From Pseudomonadota bacterium (GTDB lineage: Bacteria > Pseudomonadota > Gammaproteobacteria > Burkholderiales > UBA9220), in contig JAJZVC010000007.1 in the NCBI GenBank assembly GCA_021845865.1, positions 1-64,000 of the forward strand: a DNA stretch of 64,000 bases, given 5' to 3'. Shown in pieces: positions 55,843 to 64,000 of this stretch. Positions within the stretch are counted from its first letter, which is position 1. Every line of letters starts with the position of its first letter. A program made the translations under genes and the position numbers. The notes under the pieces were generated by a model, which was given only the letters and a program-made list of their open reading frames with translations, did not search any database and was not told the origin of the DNA.

Positions 55843-56523
55843 TCAGAGCGGGAATGCGCGAAGATCGAGCAATTTCGCCACGGCATCGGGGTCCGGACGA
55901 TCCTGCCGCGGGACCGCCCCCAGCAAAGGGGCCGACAAACGGCTGCGCAAGGCGGCGAGATTGTCGTCGAACCGCGCCATGAGGGGGTCGACCGCATTCG
56001 CCACCCACCCGGCGAGCCGCAAGCCCCGGGACCTCACGGCCTCCGCCGTCAACAGGGCGTGATTGATGCAGCCAAGACGCATCCCCACCACCATCACCAC
56101 CGGCAGCCCAAGCCGGCAAGCCATCTCGGCGGCGCCTTCATGGTCGTTGAGGGGAACCAGAAAGCCCCCCACGCCCTCCACCACGACCGCATCGGCCAAA
56201 TCCGCCAGATGCCCGCAGGCCTCCGTCACGCGCCCCAGGTCAATCGTCACGCCAGCGTCGGCGGCCGCCAAATGAGGGGCGATAGGAGGCATGAAGCGGT
56301 AAGGGTTGACCCACTCCAAGGGAGCCTCCACATTGGCCGCCCGCTGCAGCGCCACGACATCCTCCCACATGGCGGCGCCGTCCGACCCGGCCACCGCGCC
56401 GGACGCCACGGGCTTCATTCCCACCGCCTTCCGCCCGGTGGCGGCAAAGGCGCGCACCAGGGCCGCCGCCACCAGGGTCTTGCCCACCCCCGTATCGGTG
56501 CCGGTAACGAACACCCCTTTCAC
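55843..56523 (-). CDS. bioD: dethiobiotin synthetase
   Basis: A 226-residue BioD with P-loop GTDTGVGKTLVAAAL, KPVASG and VVEGVGGFLVPL. It closes the ureido ring from DAPA, CO2 and ATP. The GTG start at 56523 overlaps the bioC stop (GTGA). It is the last gene of the bio operon. Confidence 0.96.
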   Translation of the reverse strand: MKGVFVTGTDTGVGKTLVAAALVRAFAATGRKAVGMKPVASGAVAGSDGAAMWEDVVALQRAANVEAPLEWVNPYRFMPPIAPHLAAADAGVTIDLGRVTEACGHLADLADAVVVEGVGGFLVPLNDHEGAAEMACRLGLPVVMVVGMRLGCINHALLTAEAVRSRGLRLAGWVANAVDPLMARFDDNLAALRSRLSAPLLGAVPRQDRPDPDAVAKLLDLRAFPL

Positions 56524-57401
56524 GGCCGCCCTCGAAAACGCACCACCCGCTCGCCCTCCGGCGGATTCCGCGCCGGTACTTGGCCTCGCCAGGCGTGGCC
56601 GTAGATCACCTCATAGGTGGCGGGAAGCTTCCCCTCGCGGCGGAACCGCTCGTAAGCCTCCTCCAAACGGCGCCACTCCTCCTTGCCGGTCATGCCACGG
56701 CGCCGGCCGGACGTGGCGTTGTGGGCGCCGATGGCCTTAAGGTCCAGCATCAGGTCCCGCAACCGGTCATAGGTCAGGGTGAACAGCTCCATTTCCATCA
56801 CCGGCGAGGCAAAGCCATTGCGCACCAGCGCATCGCCGATGTCGTGCATATCGGCGAAACGGCTGACGTGGGTAAAGCCGTCGAGAGCGCCGAAGGCCTG
56901 GCGCAGTTCCTTCAGGGTATCGGGGCCGAAAGTGGTGAAAATCAGGACGCCATCGTTCCGCACCACCCGGTGCATGCCGGCGAACAGCCGATCGAGGTCG
57001 TTGCACCACTGCATGGCGAGATTGGACCAGGCCAAGTCGATGGACTCCGCCGCCAGGGGAAGATTTTCCAGGTCCGCGCATACGTAGGCGTCGCGCCGCC
57101 CCCCCGGCAGCCAGCGCCGCCACCCCGGCCTGGCGCCCCGTGCCGCATGGAGCATGCCCTCGGCGATATCGAGTTCGACCAGGCCGGCCCCGGGAAAGCG
57201 TTCCGATAAAAGCCGCCCTCCATAGCCCGTCCCGGCCCCCGCATCCAGGATACGGCGGGGCTCAAGGCGGATACACGCCAGCCGCTCCGCCAATCGCCGG
57301 CAAACCTCGTGCTGCAGCACGGCGGAGCGGTCGTAGTCGGCGGCCGCGCGGCTGAAGGAGCGGCGCACCAACCCCTTGTCGATGGAAAACGCATCAACCA
57401 T
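56520..57401 (-). CDS. bioC: malonyl-ACP O-methyltransferase
   Basis: A 293-residue class I SAM methyltransferase with motif DAGAGTGYGGR, VELDIAEGML and LAWSNLAMQWCND, all BioC signatures. It primes pimelate synthesis by methylating malonyl-ACP, later removed by BioH. The start is ATG 57401, overlapping bioH by eight bases. Confidence 0.94.
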   Translation of the reverse strand: MVDAFSIDKGLVRRSFSRAAADYDRSAVLQHEVCRRLAERLACIRLEPRRILDAGAGTGYGGRLLSERFPGAGLVELDIAEGMLHAARGARPGWRRWLPGGRRDAYVCADLENLPLAAESIDLAWSNLAMQWCNDLDRLFAGMHRVVRNDGVLIFTTFGPDTLKELRQAFGALDGFTHVSRFADMHDIGDALVRNGFASPVMEMELFTLTYDRLRDLMLDLKAIGAHNATSGRRRGMTGKEEWRRLEEAYERFRREGKLPATYEVIYGHAWRGQVPARNPPEGERVVRFRGRP

Positions 57402-58140
57402 GGAGAAACCCCCCCGCCAGCCGGGCGAATTCGCCGCGATGGGACAGGAAGGGGGCGTGGGAGGCCCCCGCCACCACCGCCAGGCGCCCATGGGGAACAC
57501 GCTGGGAGAGCCACCGGCCTGCCGGCAGGGGCGTGAGCATGTCCCGGTCGCCGTGTATCACCAATGCCGGACAGCGCAGCGACGCCACGTCGTTACGCAG
57601 GTCGCTGTCCCGCAGGATCGCCAGCCCGCCCTGCAATGCCGCATCATCGGGGCGCCCGCGCTCGAACAGGGAGGAGCGCAAGGCGCGGGTAACTTCCCGC
57701 GCCTCATCGTCGCCCCGCGCCTGGAGGGAAAGAAAACGCTTCAGGGTACCTTCGTAGTCGCCCGCCAGGCCATCGGCAAAGGCCCGCAGCGTCCGCGGCT
57801 CCATGCCATGGGGCCAATCCTCGCCACTGACGAAGCGGGGCGTCGAGGCCACCAGCACCAGGCGCTCCACCCCGGCGGGAAAATCGAGGGCCCACCGCAG
57901 CGCCACCATGCCCCCGAGGGACCAGCCACACACCTGCACCGGCCCCGGAAAGCGGGCCGCCAGGCCGGCGGCGATACTTTCCAGCGCGTAGGGCGCTGCC
58001 GCCGCGCTGCCGCCGTAACCCGGCAAATCCACGGCATGGACCCGCAAGCCCCGCTCTTCGAGCAAAGGCCGCACGCCGTCCCACACCCCGCCGTGCATGC
58101 CCCAGCCGTGGAGCAGCACCAAGTCCTTGCCCGCCGTCAT
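57394..58140 (-). CDS. bioH: pimeloyl-ACP methyl ester carboxylesterase
   Basis: A 248-residue alpha/beta hydrolase: [12 protein letters not shown] oxyanion region, nucleophile elbow GWSLGG, acid in HGDRDMLTP and histidine in AGASHAPF. BioH frees pimeloyl-ACP from its methyl ester. The ATG at 58140 overlaps the bioF stop. Confidence 0.94.
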   Translation of the reverse strand: MTAGKDLVLLHGWGMHGGVWDGVRPLLEERGLRVHAVDLPGYGGSAAAAPYALESIAAGLAARFPGPVQVCGWSLGGMVALRWALDFPAGVERLVLVASTPRFVSGEDWPHGMEPRTLRAFADGLAGDYEGTLKRFLSLQARGDDEAREVTRALRSSLFERGRPDDAALQGGLAILRDSDLRNDVASLRCPALVIHGDRDMLTPLPAGRWLSQRVPHGRLAVVAGASHAPFLSHRGEFARLAGGFLHG

Positions 58141-59291
58141 TCCAATTCCTTGAGGGCGGCGAGGAGGCGGTCCACATCCTCCGGGGAATGGGACGCCGAC
58201 AGGGAAATTCGCAGCCGCGCCAGGCCTTTTGGCACGGTGGGGGGACGAATCGCCGGCACCAGGATGCCCCGCTCCAGCAAGCCCTCGCTCACCGCCAGGG
58301 TCTCCTCGTTGCCGCCGATCAGCACGGGCTGGATCGGCGTATCGCTGTCCATCAATCGCCAACGCCTGGGCCGCCAGGCACGCAACCAGGCCACCAGCTC
58401 CCGCAGGCGCTGCCGCCGCCAATCCTCCCCCGCAATGAGTTTCAGGCTGGCGGACAGGGCGCAGGCCAGCAACGGCGGCATGGCGGTGGTGTAAATATAG
58501 CTGCGGGCATTCTGGATGAGCCCTTCGACGAGCTCCGACCCGCCGGCGACGAAGGCGCCGAAAACGCCGGCCGCCTTGCCGAGGGTGGCCATGTAGACGA
58601 TGCGCGGCGAACGGACGCCGAAATGGGACAGGCTGCCGCGCCCCCCTTCTCCCAGGACGCCAAAGCCATGGGCGTCGTCCAGCAGCAGCCAGGCGTCGTG
58701 GCGCTCGCACAGGGCCAGCAGCTCGTTCACCGGGGCCACATCGCCATCCATGCTGAACACGGCGTCGCTGACCACCAGCTTGCGTCCCGGCGCGGTTTCC
58801 GCCAAGGCCTTTTCCAGAGCCGCCAGGTCGAGATGGGGATAGCGCCGCACGTGGGCGCGGGACAGCACCATGGCATCGTTGAGGGAGGCATGGTTGAGCT
58901 TGTCGGCGAAAACCGTGTCGCCCCGCCCCACCAGGGCCGTCACCACGCCCACGTTGGCCATGTAGCCGCCGGAGAACAGCAGGGCACGGGGAAGGCCGAC
59001 GAAAGCGGCCAATTCCTCCTCCAGCCGGTGATGGGGAGCGAAATGGCCGCTCACCAGATGGGACGCCCCGGCACCGACGCCATAACGCCCGGCCCCCTGG
59101 CTGGCGGCCTCGACCAAGGCGGGATGATTGGCCAACCCCAGGTAATCGTTGCTGCAAAAGGACAGGAAAGGCCGTCCGTCGGCATCCAGGTAGACGCCCT
59201 GGGGGCTCTCGACCAGGCGGCGGCGGCGCAGCAAGCCCTGCTGGCGCCGCTGTTCCAGCTCATCGGCAAAATGGGAAAACGGCATAGGCAT
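58137..59291 (-). CDS. bioF: 8-amino-7-oxononanoate synthase
   Basis: A 384-residue PLP enzyme of the alpha-oxoamine synthase family. The PLP lysine is in [13 protein letters not shown], preceded by [13 protein letters not shown]. The N-terminus has [13 protein letters not shown]. It condenses pimeloyl-ACP with alanine. The start is ATG 59291 or 59285. A 33-base gap separates it from bioB. Confidence 0.95.
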   Translation of the reverse strand: MPMPFSHFADELEQRRQQGLLRRRRLVESPQGVYLDADGRPFLSFCSNDYLGLANHPALVEAASQGAGRYGVGAGASHLVSGHFAPHHRLEEELAAFVGLPRALLFSGGYMANVGVVTALVGRGDTVFADKLNHASLNDAMVLSRAHVRRYPHLDLAALEKALAETAPGRKLVVSDAVFSMDGDVAPVNELLALCERHDAWLLLDDAHGFGVLGEGGRGSLSHFGVRSPRIVYMATLGKAAGVFGAFVAGGSELVEGLIQNARSYIYTTAMPPLLACALSASLKLIAGEDWRRQRLRELVAWLRAWRPRRWRLMDSDTPIQPVLIGGNEETLAVSEGLLERGILVPAIRPPTVPKGLARLRISLSASHSPEDVDRLLAALKELE

Positions 59292-59324
59292 GCGGCGGGG
59301 CGAAAGCGCCCCGCCCGTCAGAGT

Positions 59325-60308
59325 TCAGTGGGCAACGGCCATGGCGCGGATGCCCAGCTTGTCGAACAGCGCCTGATCCGAATGGGTCTCCGCGTTGTCG
59401 GTGGTGAGCAGCCTGTCGCCGTAGAAAATGGAATTGGCGCCGGCGAGGAAACACAAGGCCTGCAGGCTGTCCGCCATTTCGCTCCGTCCCGCCGACAGGC
59501 GCACCAAGCTGGTGGGCATGGTGATGCGGGCGACGGCGATGGTGCGGACGAATTCCAGGGGGTCCAGCTCCTCGGCACCCTTCAGGGGCGTGCCTTCCAC
59601 CTGGACCAGCATGTTGATGGGCACCGATTCGGGCACCGGGTCCAGGTTGGCCAGCTGGGCCACCAGGGCGGCGCGCTGGGCGCGGGTTTCCCCCATGCCG
59701 ACGATGCCACCGCTGCACACCTTGATGCCGGCCTTGCGCACCCGGTGGAGGGTGTCCACCCGCTCTTCGTAGCCGTGGGTGGTGATCACCTGGCCGTAGA
59801 ATTCCTGGGCCGTGTCCAGGTTGTGGTTGTAGTAATCGAGGCCGGCTTCCTTGAGCTGTTCGGCCTGGTCTTCCTTGAGCATGCCAAGGGTAACGCAGGT
59901 TTCCAGTCCCAGGGCCTTCACCGCCCGCACCATCTCCAGCACGGCACGCAGGTCCCGCTGGTTCGGGCCGCGCCAGGCGGCGCCCATGCAGAAGCGGGTG
60001 GCGCCGGATTCCTTGGCCTTCTGGGCCGCCTCCACCACCTCCGCCACGTCCAGCAGGGGCTCTTTTTCCACCGGGGTGTCGTGATGCGCCGACTGTGAGC
60101 AATAGCCGCAATCCTCGGAACAGCCGCCGGTCTTGATGGACAGCAGGGTGCTCACCTGGATTTCGTTGGGATCGAAATGCTGGCGATGCACGGTCTGGGC
60201 GCGGAACAGCAGGTCGTTGAACGGCAGGGCGAAGAGGGCCTCCACCTCGGCAACGCTCCACACCTTGCGGGAGCCTTCGGTATTGATGTCCATGGTCATA
60301 TCATTCAT
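59325..60308 (-). CDS. bioB: biotin synthase
   Basis: A 327-residue radical-SAM enzyme with the cluster motif [11 protein letters not shown]. The later cysteines and Asn/Arg of the [2Fe-2S] site lie along the barrel ([27 protein letters not shown]). It inserts sulfur into dethiobiotin. GAGG lies nine bases before the ATG at 60308, which overlaps the previous gene by eight bases. No bioA is in this operon. Confidence 0.96.
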   Translation of the reverse strand: MNDMTMDINTEGSRKVWSVAEVEALFALPFNDLLFRAQTVHRQHFDPNEIQVSTLLSIKTGGCSEDCGYCSQSAHHDTPVEKEPLLDVAEVVEAAQKAKESGATRFCMGAAWRGPNQRDLRAVLEMVRAVKALGLETCVTLGMLKEDQAEQLKEAGLDYYNHNLDTAQEFYGQVITTHGYEERVDTLHRVRKAGIKVCSGGIVGMGETRAQRAALVAQLANLDPVPESVPINMLVQVEGTPLKGAEELDPLEFVRTIAVARITMPTSLVRLSAGRSEMADSLQALCFLAGANSIFYGDRLLTTDNAETHSDQALFDKLGIRAMAVAH

Positions 60309-60783
60309 GACGTTCCACCTCAACGGTAATCTCCGGCCATTCCTCGCGGCGGCTCTTGACGATGTCGTAGATTCCCCAGGGGACGATCAGCACGATGCCG
60401 ACGGCCCCGACCCACAGCCACATCACCAGGGGCGTGACATGAAAGAACTCCTGGATGGAACCGGCGAAAATCAGCGCCGTGGGCAGGAAACCGGTATAGG
60501 CATAGAAGCGGTAGCCAGCCCAGCGGTTGTAGTACCGCACCCGTTCGTTGGGATGGTGGGCCACCAGGGCGTAGGCAAAAATGGAGCCGGCGAACCACAG
60601 AATGAAGGGAATCACCACCACCGCCATGGTAATGTACTGGTTGGCGAAGAGGGTTCCGGTCAGCAGGTATTTCAGGCCGTCGACGGCGGCGCCGAAGGTG
60701 ACGGAGACAATGCTGCCGAAATTGAATATCTGGGAAGCGAGCCAACTCCGGCTTCCGCTGATGACGTGCAACTCTTTTTCCAT
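60301..60783 (-). CDS. unknown membrane protein upstream of bioB
   Basis: A 160-residue protein with about four membrane segments ([62 protein letters not shown]) and an acidic tail ending EVERHE. I do not recognise the family. Its overlap with bioB suggests co-transcription and perhaps a role with biotin or its precursors; that is speculation. The start is ATG 60783 (MEKELHVIS); the frame extends to 60855. Confidence 0.7.
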   Translation of the reverse strand: MEKELHVISGSRSWLASQIFNFGSIVSVTFGAAVDGLKYLLTGTLFANQYITMAVVVIPFILWFAGSIFAYALVAHHPNERVRYYNRWAGYRFYAYTGFLPTALIFAGSIQEFFHVTPLVMWLWVGAVGIVLIVPWGIYDIVKSRREEWPEITVEVERHE

Positions 60784-60848
60784 GACAGGCCCCAAGGATA
60801 CAATGGCGGTTTGAAAAAACGCCGCAATGTTCAGGGATTTGCCCCAGC

Positions 60849-61568
60849 TTGTCAAATTTCATCCCGCCATTTTTAAACAGCTGTACAAATTTTGTGCAGC
60901 GGCTACTACCCCAGGATTGCTTCCTCTGCGGCGCGCCGTCTGGCAGCCATTTGCTGTGTTCGGCCTGCCAGGCGGATTTGCCCAAGCATAACGGCCCGGC
61001 CTGCCCCATCTGCGCCCTGCCGACGCCGCGGGGCGAGGCCTGCGGCGCCTGCCTCGCCCACCCGCCCGCCTTTGGACGCACCCTGGCGGCCTTCGACTAT
61101 GCCTTTCCCGTGGACGCCCTGCTCCATGCCTTCAAGTACGGCGGCCGCCTCGCCGTTGCCGAGACCCTGGCGGACCCCTTGGCGCAGCTGGCCAGCCGCC
61201 ATTCCCTGCCGGACGGCCTGGTGCCCATGCCCCTCCACCCGTCCCGCCTGCGGGAACGGGGGTTCAACCAGGCCATGGAGCTGGCGCGCCATCTTTCCCG
61301 CCGGTTGGGAATCAAGACCCTGCCGCACCTCTGCCAGCGCCGGCTGAACACCTCCCCCCAGGCGGACCTGCCGTGGAAGGAGCGGAAAAAGAACATCCGC
61401 GGCGCCTTCGAGTGCCCGGCCGACTTGACGGGCCAACGCCTGGCGGTGGTTGACGACGTGATGACCACCGGCGCCACCGTGGGCGAACTGGCCCGCTGCC
61501 TGCAGCGGGCCGGGGCGGAGGTGGAAGTCTGGGTAGCCGCCCGCACCCTGGAGAAACCCCATGTTTGA
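60849..61568 (+). CDS. comF: ComF-family amidophosphoribosyltransferase-like protein
   Basis: A ComF protein of about 239 residues. The N-terminal zinc finger is CFLCG and CSAC, with CPICALP and CGACL, and the C-terminal phosphoribosyltransferase domain has VVDDVMTTGATVGELA. In other bacteria ComF is needed for natural transformation, with a poorly understood role in ssDNA import. The start may be TTG 60849 or a later GTG at 60894. It is divergent from the bio operon; a 21-bp imperfect palindrome (60880-60900) sits in its first codons. Confidence 0.88.
   Translation: MSNFIPPFLNSCTNFVQRLLPQDCFLCGAPSGSHLLCSACQADLPKHNGPACPICALPTPRGEACGACLAHPPAFGRTLAAFDYAFPVDALLHAFKYGGRLAVAETLADPLAQLASRHSLPDGLVPMPLHPSRLRERGFNQAMELARHLSRRLGIKTLPHLCQRRLNTSPQADLPWKERKKNIRGAFECPADLTGQRLAVVDDVMTTGATVGELARCLQRAGAEVEVWVAARTLEKPHV
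60880..60900. repeat. 21-bp imperfect palindrome in the comF/bio divergent region
   Basis: GCTGTACAAA-T-TTTGTGCAGC: ten-base arms with one mismatched pair around a central T. It lies within the first codons of comF and upstream of the divergent membrane-protein/bio genes, so it could be an operator or chance. Confidence 0.4.
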
Positions 61569-62025
61569 CGTCGTCCTCTACCAGCCGGAAATCCCTCCCA
61601 ACACCGGCAACATCATCCGCCTCTGCGCCAATACCGGCGCCGGCCTGCATCTGGTGAAGCCCCTCGGCTTCTCCCTCGACGACAAGCACATGCGCCGGGC
61701 GGGGCTGGACTACCACGAGTACGCCTCAGTCACCGTCCACGAGGATTGGCCCGCCTGTCTCTCCGCCCTTGCCGGCCGCCGCCTGTTCGCCGCCACCACC
61801 CGGGGGGCGACGCGCTACACCGAGGTCCGCTACCAGGCCGGCGATGTCTTCGTCTTCGGCCCGGAAACCCGCGGCCTGCCCGCCGACCTCCTGGAACAGT
61901 TCCCCGCCGGGCAGCGCATCCGCCTGCCGATGCGCCCCGGCAACCGCAGCCTGAACCTGTCCAACTCCGCCGCCGTGGTGGTGTTCGAGGCCTGGCGCCA
62001 GAATGGCTTCGCCGGCGGCGAATAG
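61561..62025 (+). CDS. trmL: tRNA (cytidine(34)-2'-O)-methyltransferase
   Basis: A 154-residue SPOUT methyltransferase: VLYQPEIPPNTGNIIRLCANT, FGPETRGLP and the knot motif LNLSNSAAVVVFEAWRQ. It methylates the wobble nucleotide of tRNA-Leu. It overlaps comF by eight bases. Confidence 0.95.
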   Translation: MFDVVLYQPEIPPNTGNIIRLCANTGAGLHLVKPLGFSLDDKHMRRAGLDYHEYASVTVHEDWPACLSALAGRRLFAATTRGATRYTEVRYQAGDVFVFGPETRGLPADLLEQFPAGQRIRLPMRPGNRSLNLSNSAAVVVFEAWRQNGFAGGE

Positions 62026-62088
62026 GCTCTTTGCAGGCCGACGGCATCGGGCGACAATGGCGGCGACGACACCCTAGCGAGGAAGCCC

Positions 62089-63534
62089 ATGACCGACCCC
62101 CTGCTGATCGCCCGCGGCGACCGCCCCCTCTGCCTGCTGCCCGCCCTGGCCAACCGCCACGGCCTCATCGCCGGCGCCACCGGCACGGGCAAGACCGTCA
62201 CCCTGCAAACCCTGGCCGAACAGTTCAGCCGCATCGGCGTGCCGGTCTTCCTGGCCGACGTGAAGGGCGACCTGAGCGGCATCGGCCTGCCCGGCGCCGA
62301 CAAGCCGAAGGTGCTGGAACGGGCCCGTGCCCTGGGCATCGCCGACTTTTCCCCCTCCGCCTGTCCGGTAGCCCTGTGGGACGTCTTCGGCGAACAGGGC
62401 CACCCGGCGCGGGCCACCGTTTCCGACATGGGCCCGCTGCTGCTGGGGCGCCTCCTCAACCTCAACGACACCCAGCAGGGCGTTCTCACCCTGGTCTTCA
62501 AGATCGCCGACGACCAGGGCCTGCTGCTCCTGGACATGAAGGACCTGCGGGCCATGGTCCAGCACGTGGGGGACAACGCCCGCCAGTTCACCACCGAATA
62601 CGGCAACCTGTCCGCCGCCAGCATCGGCGCCATCCAGCGGGGCCTGGTGGCCCTGGAAACGGAGGGGGCGGCGAATTTCTTCGGCGAGCCGATGCTGGAT
62701 ATCGACGACCTGATGCAGACCGACGGCAACGGCCAAGGCATGGTCAACATCCTCGCCGCCGACCGGCTGATGCAATCGCCCCGGCTTTACGCCGTGTTCC
62801 TGCTGTGGCTGCTGGCCGAGCTGTTCGAGCGCCTGCCGGAGGCGGGAGACCCGCCGAAGCCGAAACTGGTGTTCTTCTTCGACGAGGCCCACCTGCTGTT
62901 CAACGACGCCCCCGCCGCCCTGCTGGAAAAAATCGAGCAGGTGGTGCGGCTGATCCGCTCCAAGGGAGTGGGCGTCTATTTCGTCACCCAGAACCCCCTC
63001 GACATTCCCGACGCCGTCCTCGGCCAGCTCGGCAACCGGGTGCAGCACGCCCTGCGCGCCTTCACCCCCCGGGACCAGAAGGCGGTGCGGGCGGCGGCGG
63101 ACACTTTCCGCGCCAACCCCGGCCTGGACGTGGCCGCCGCCATCACCGAACTGGGCGTGGGCGAGGCCCTGGTGTCCTTCCTCGACGAAGACGGCAAGCC
63201 CGAGCCCGTGGAGCGCGCCCTCATCGCCCCGCCCCGCAGCCGCATCGGCCCCGCCACGGCGGAGGAGCGCCAGGCCATCCTCGCCGCCTCCCTCCTGCGG
63301 GGCCATTACGAGCAGGCCATCGACCGGGAATCCGCCTACGAACGTCTCAAGGCCCGGGCAGGGGAGGCAACGGTGGGCACGTCCGCAAAAGACGAACCCG
63401 CCCGCGCCCCGGCGCGGCAGCGGGAAACGCCCCTGGAGGCCATGGCGAAAAGCGCCGCCCGGGCCATCGGCAGCGAGCTGGGCAGGCAGGTACTGCGGGG
63501 AGTGCTGGGGTCGATCCTGGGAAAACGGCGCTAG
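62089..63534 (+). CDS. DUF853/HerA-like ATPase
   Basis: A 481-residue P-loop ATPase with [17 protein letters not shown] at about residues 27-43, Walker [12 protein letters not shown], and a sensor region [12 protein letters not shown]. These are YjgR-family features of the HerA/FtsK superfamily. Its role in proteobacteria is not established. It converges with gpsA. Confidence 0.9.
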   Translation: MTDPLLIARGDRPLCLLPALANRHGLIAGATGTGKTVTLQTLAEQFSRIGVPVFLADVKGDLSGIGLPGADKPKVLERARALGIADFSPSACPVALWDVFGEQGHPARATVSDMGPLLLGRLLNLNDTQQGVLTLVFKIADDQGLLLLDMKDLRAMVQHVGDNARQFTTEYGNLSAASIGAIQRGLVALETEGAANFFGEPMLDIDDLMQTDGNGQGMVNILAADRLMQSPRLYAVFLLWLLAELFERLPEAGDPPKPKLVFFFDEAHLLFNDAPAALLEKIEQVVRLIRSKGVGVYFVTQNPLDIPDAVLGQLGNRVQHALRAFTPRDQKAVRAAADTFRANPGLDVAAAITELGVGEALVSFLDEDGKPEPVERALIAPPRSRIGPATAEERQAILAASLLRGHYEQAIDRESAYERLKARAGEATVGTSAKDEPARAPARQRETPLEAMAKSAARAIGSELGRQVLRGVLGSILGKRR

Positions 63535-63535
63535 C

Positions 63536-64000
63536 CTACTCGGCCTTCTGTTCCCGCCCCAGGAGCTCCTCCACCGCCAGGCGGGGAGAAACGCCGTCGA
63601 ACAGGACCGCGCACACCGCCCGGCTGATGGGCATGTCCACCCCGAGGCGCTCGGCGATGCCGAGGACTTCCCGCGCCGTGTGCACCCCTTCGGCCACGTG
63701 GCCGAGCTCCCGCAGGATATCGTCGAGGGTCTTGCCCTTGGCCAATAGCAGGCCCACGGTGCGGTTGCGGGAAAGATCGCCGGTACAGGTAAGAATCAGG
63801 TCCCCCATGCCGGCGAGCCCCATGAAGGTTTCCATGTGCCCGCCCAGGGCCATGCCGAGCCGGGCCATCTCCGCCAGCCCCCGGGTCACCAGGGCGGCGC
63901 GGGCATTGTAGCCGAAGCCCATGCCGTCGGAGATGCCGGCGGCGATGGCCATCACGTTCTTCACCGCGCCGCCGATCTCCACCCCCATCACGTCGCTGCT
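63536..64000 (-). CDS. gpsA: glycerol-3-phosphate dehydrogenase [NAD(P)+], C-terminal part
   Basis: The C-terminal 154 residues of GpsA; the gene runs off the right edge. [20 protein letters not shown] contains the catalytic lysine, and [20 protein letters not shown] and HVAEGV follow, all typical. It makes sn-glycerol-3-phosphate for phospholipids. It is convergent with the DUF853 gene. Confidence 0.95.
   Translation of the reverse strand, partial: SSDVMGVEIGGAVKNVMAIAAGISDGMGFGYNARAALVTRGLAEMARLGMALGGHMETFMGLAGMGDLILTCTGDLSRNRTVGLLLAKGKTLDDILRELGHVAEGVHTAREVLGIAERLGVDMPISRAVCAVLFDGVSPRLAVEELLGREQKAE

Noticed and set aside
60784..60860. BirA operator in front of the bio operon
   Set aside because: No TTGTAAACC-type arms are present; a TTGACA at 60850-60855 on the minus strand has no acceptable -10.

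Overview
The window is a contiguous stretch of GC-rich bacterial chromosome. It is packed with short-gapped operons, and I see no insertion sequence, phage, integron or CRISPR array. Gene content and order point to a betaproteobacterium, probably near Rhodocyclales/Nitrosomonadales. The main pointers are a lolB-ispE-tRNA-Gln-prs-rplY-pth run, ftsY-ftsE-ftsX-rpoH, a full cbb3 oxidase locus with an FNR-type regulator, a bioBFHCD operon, and miaB-phoH-ybeY-corC. The assignment is by inference; no marker rRNA is present.

Layout. 1-8.1 kb: tail of an unknown gene, a ChaA-like cation/proton exchanger, an EamA transporter, the helicase HrpA, a TusE/DsrC-like sulfur-relay protein, an orphan CbiM-like membrane protein and a HAD phosphatase. 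8.2-10.7 kb: a nucleotidyltransferase/HEPN pair and a BtuCD-type ABC transporter lacking its binding protein. 10.7-17.4 kb: pcnB-folK-dNK-panB-panC, a CHASE-type sensor kinase, then panD with its own promoter; together PanB, PanC and PanD cover most of pantothenate synthesis. 17.4-24.2 kb: a second ChaA paralogue, corC-ybeY-phoH-miaB, a small exported protein, tRNA-Met and ychF. 24.4-31.6 kb: a CPA1 antiporter, then pth, rplY, prs, tRNA-Gln, ispE, lolB and a TPR lipoprotein. 31.7-36.2 kb: a GldA/GldF/GldG-like ABC operon with a DUF4340 protein, then mutM. 36.3-39.7 kb: a dynamin-like GTPase, ferredoxin, coaD and rsmD. 39.7-46 kb: an M16 peptidase pair, divergent ftsY-ftsE-ftsX, then rpoH behind a CIRCE operator.

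46-55.8 kb is an aerobic/microaerobic respiration island. ccoN-ccoO-ccoQ-ccoP encode the cbb3 oxidase. ccoG-ccoH-ccoI-ccoS, followed by a 29-codon membrane ORF, encode assembly and copper insertion. An FNR-type regulator with the four expected cysteines lies just upstream. FNR-box sequences sit upstream of fnr and, overlapping its stop codon, upstream of ccoN at the spacing expected for activation.

55.8-60.9 kb is the biotin operon (bioB, F, H, C, D, all minus strand), preceded by an unrecognised membrane protein. 60.8-64 kb holds comF, trmL, a DUF853 HerA-like ATPase and the 3' part of gpsA.

Most genes are ordinary housekeeping genes. The parts most worth a second look are the 29-codon ORF in the cco locus, the N-terminally extended CcoH, the CIRCE element lying exactly on the rpoH promoter, the FNR-box geometry, the HEPN/MNT pair, and several long hairpins or terminators placed immediately before start codons.
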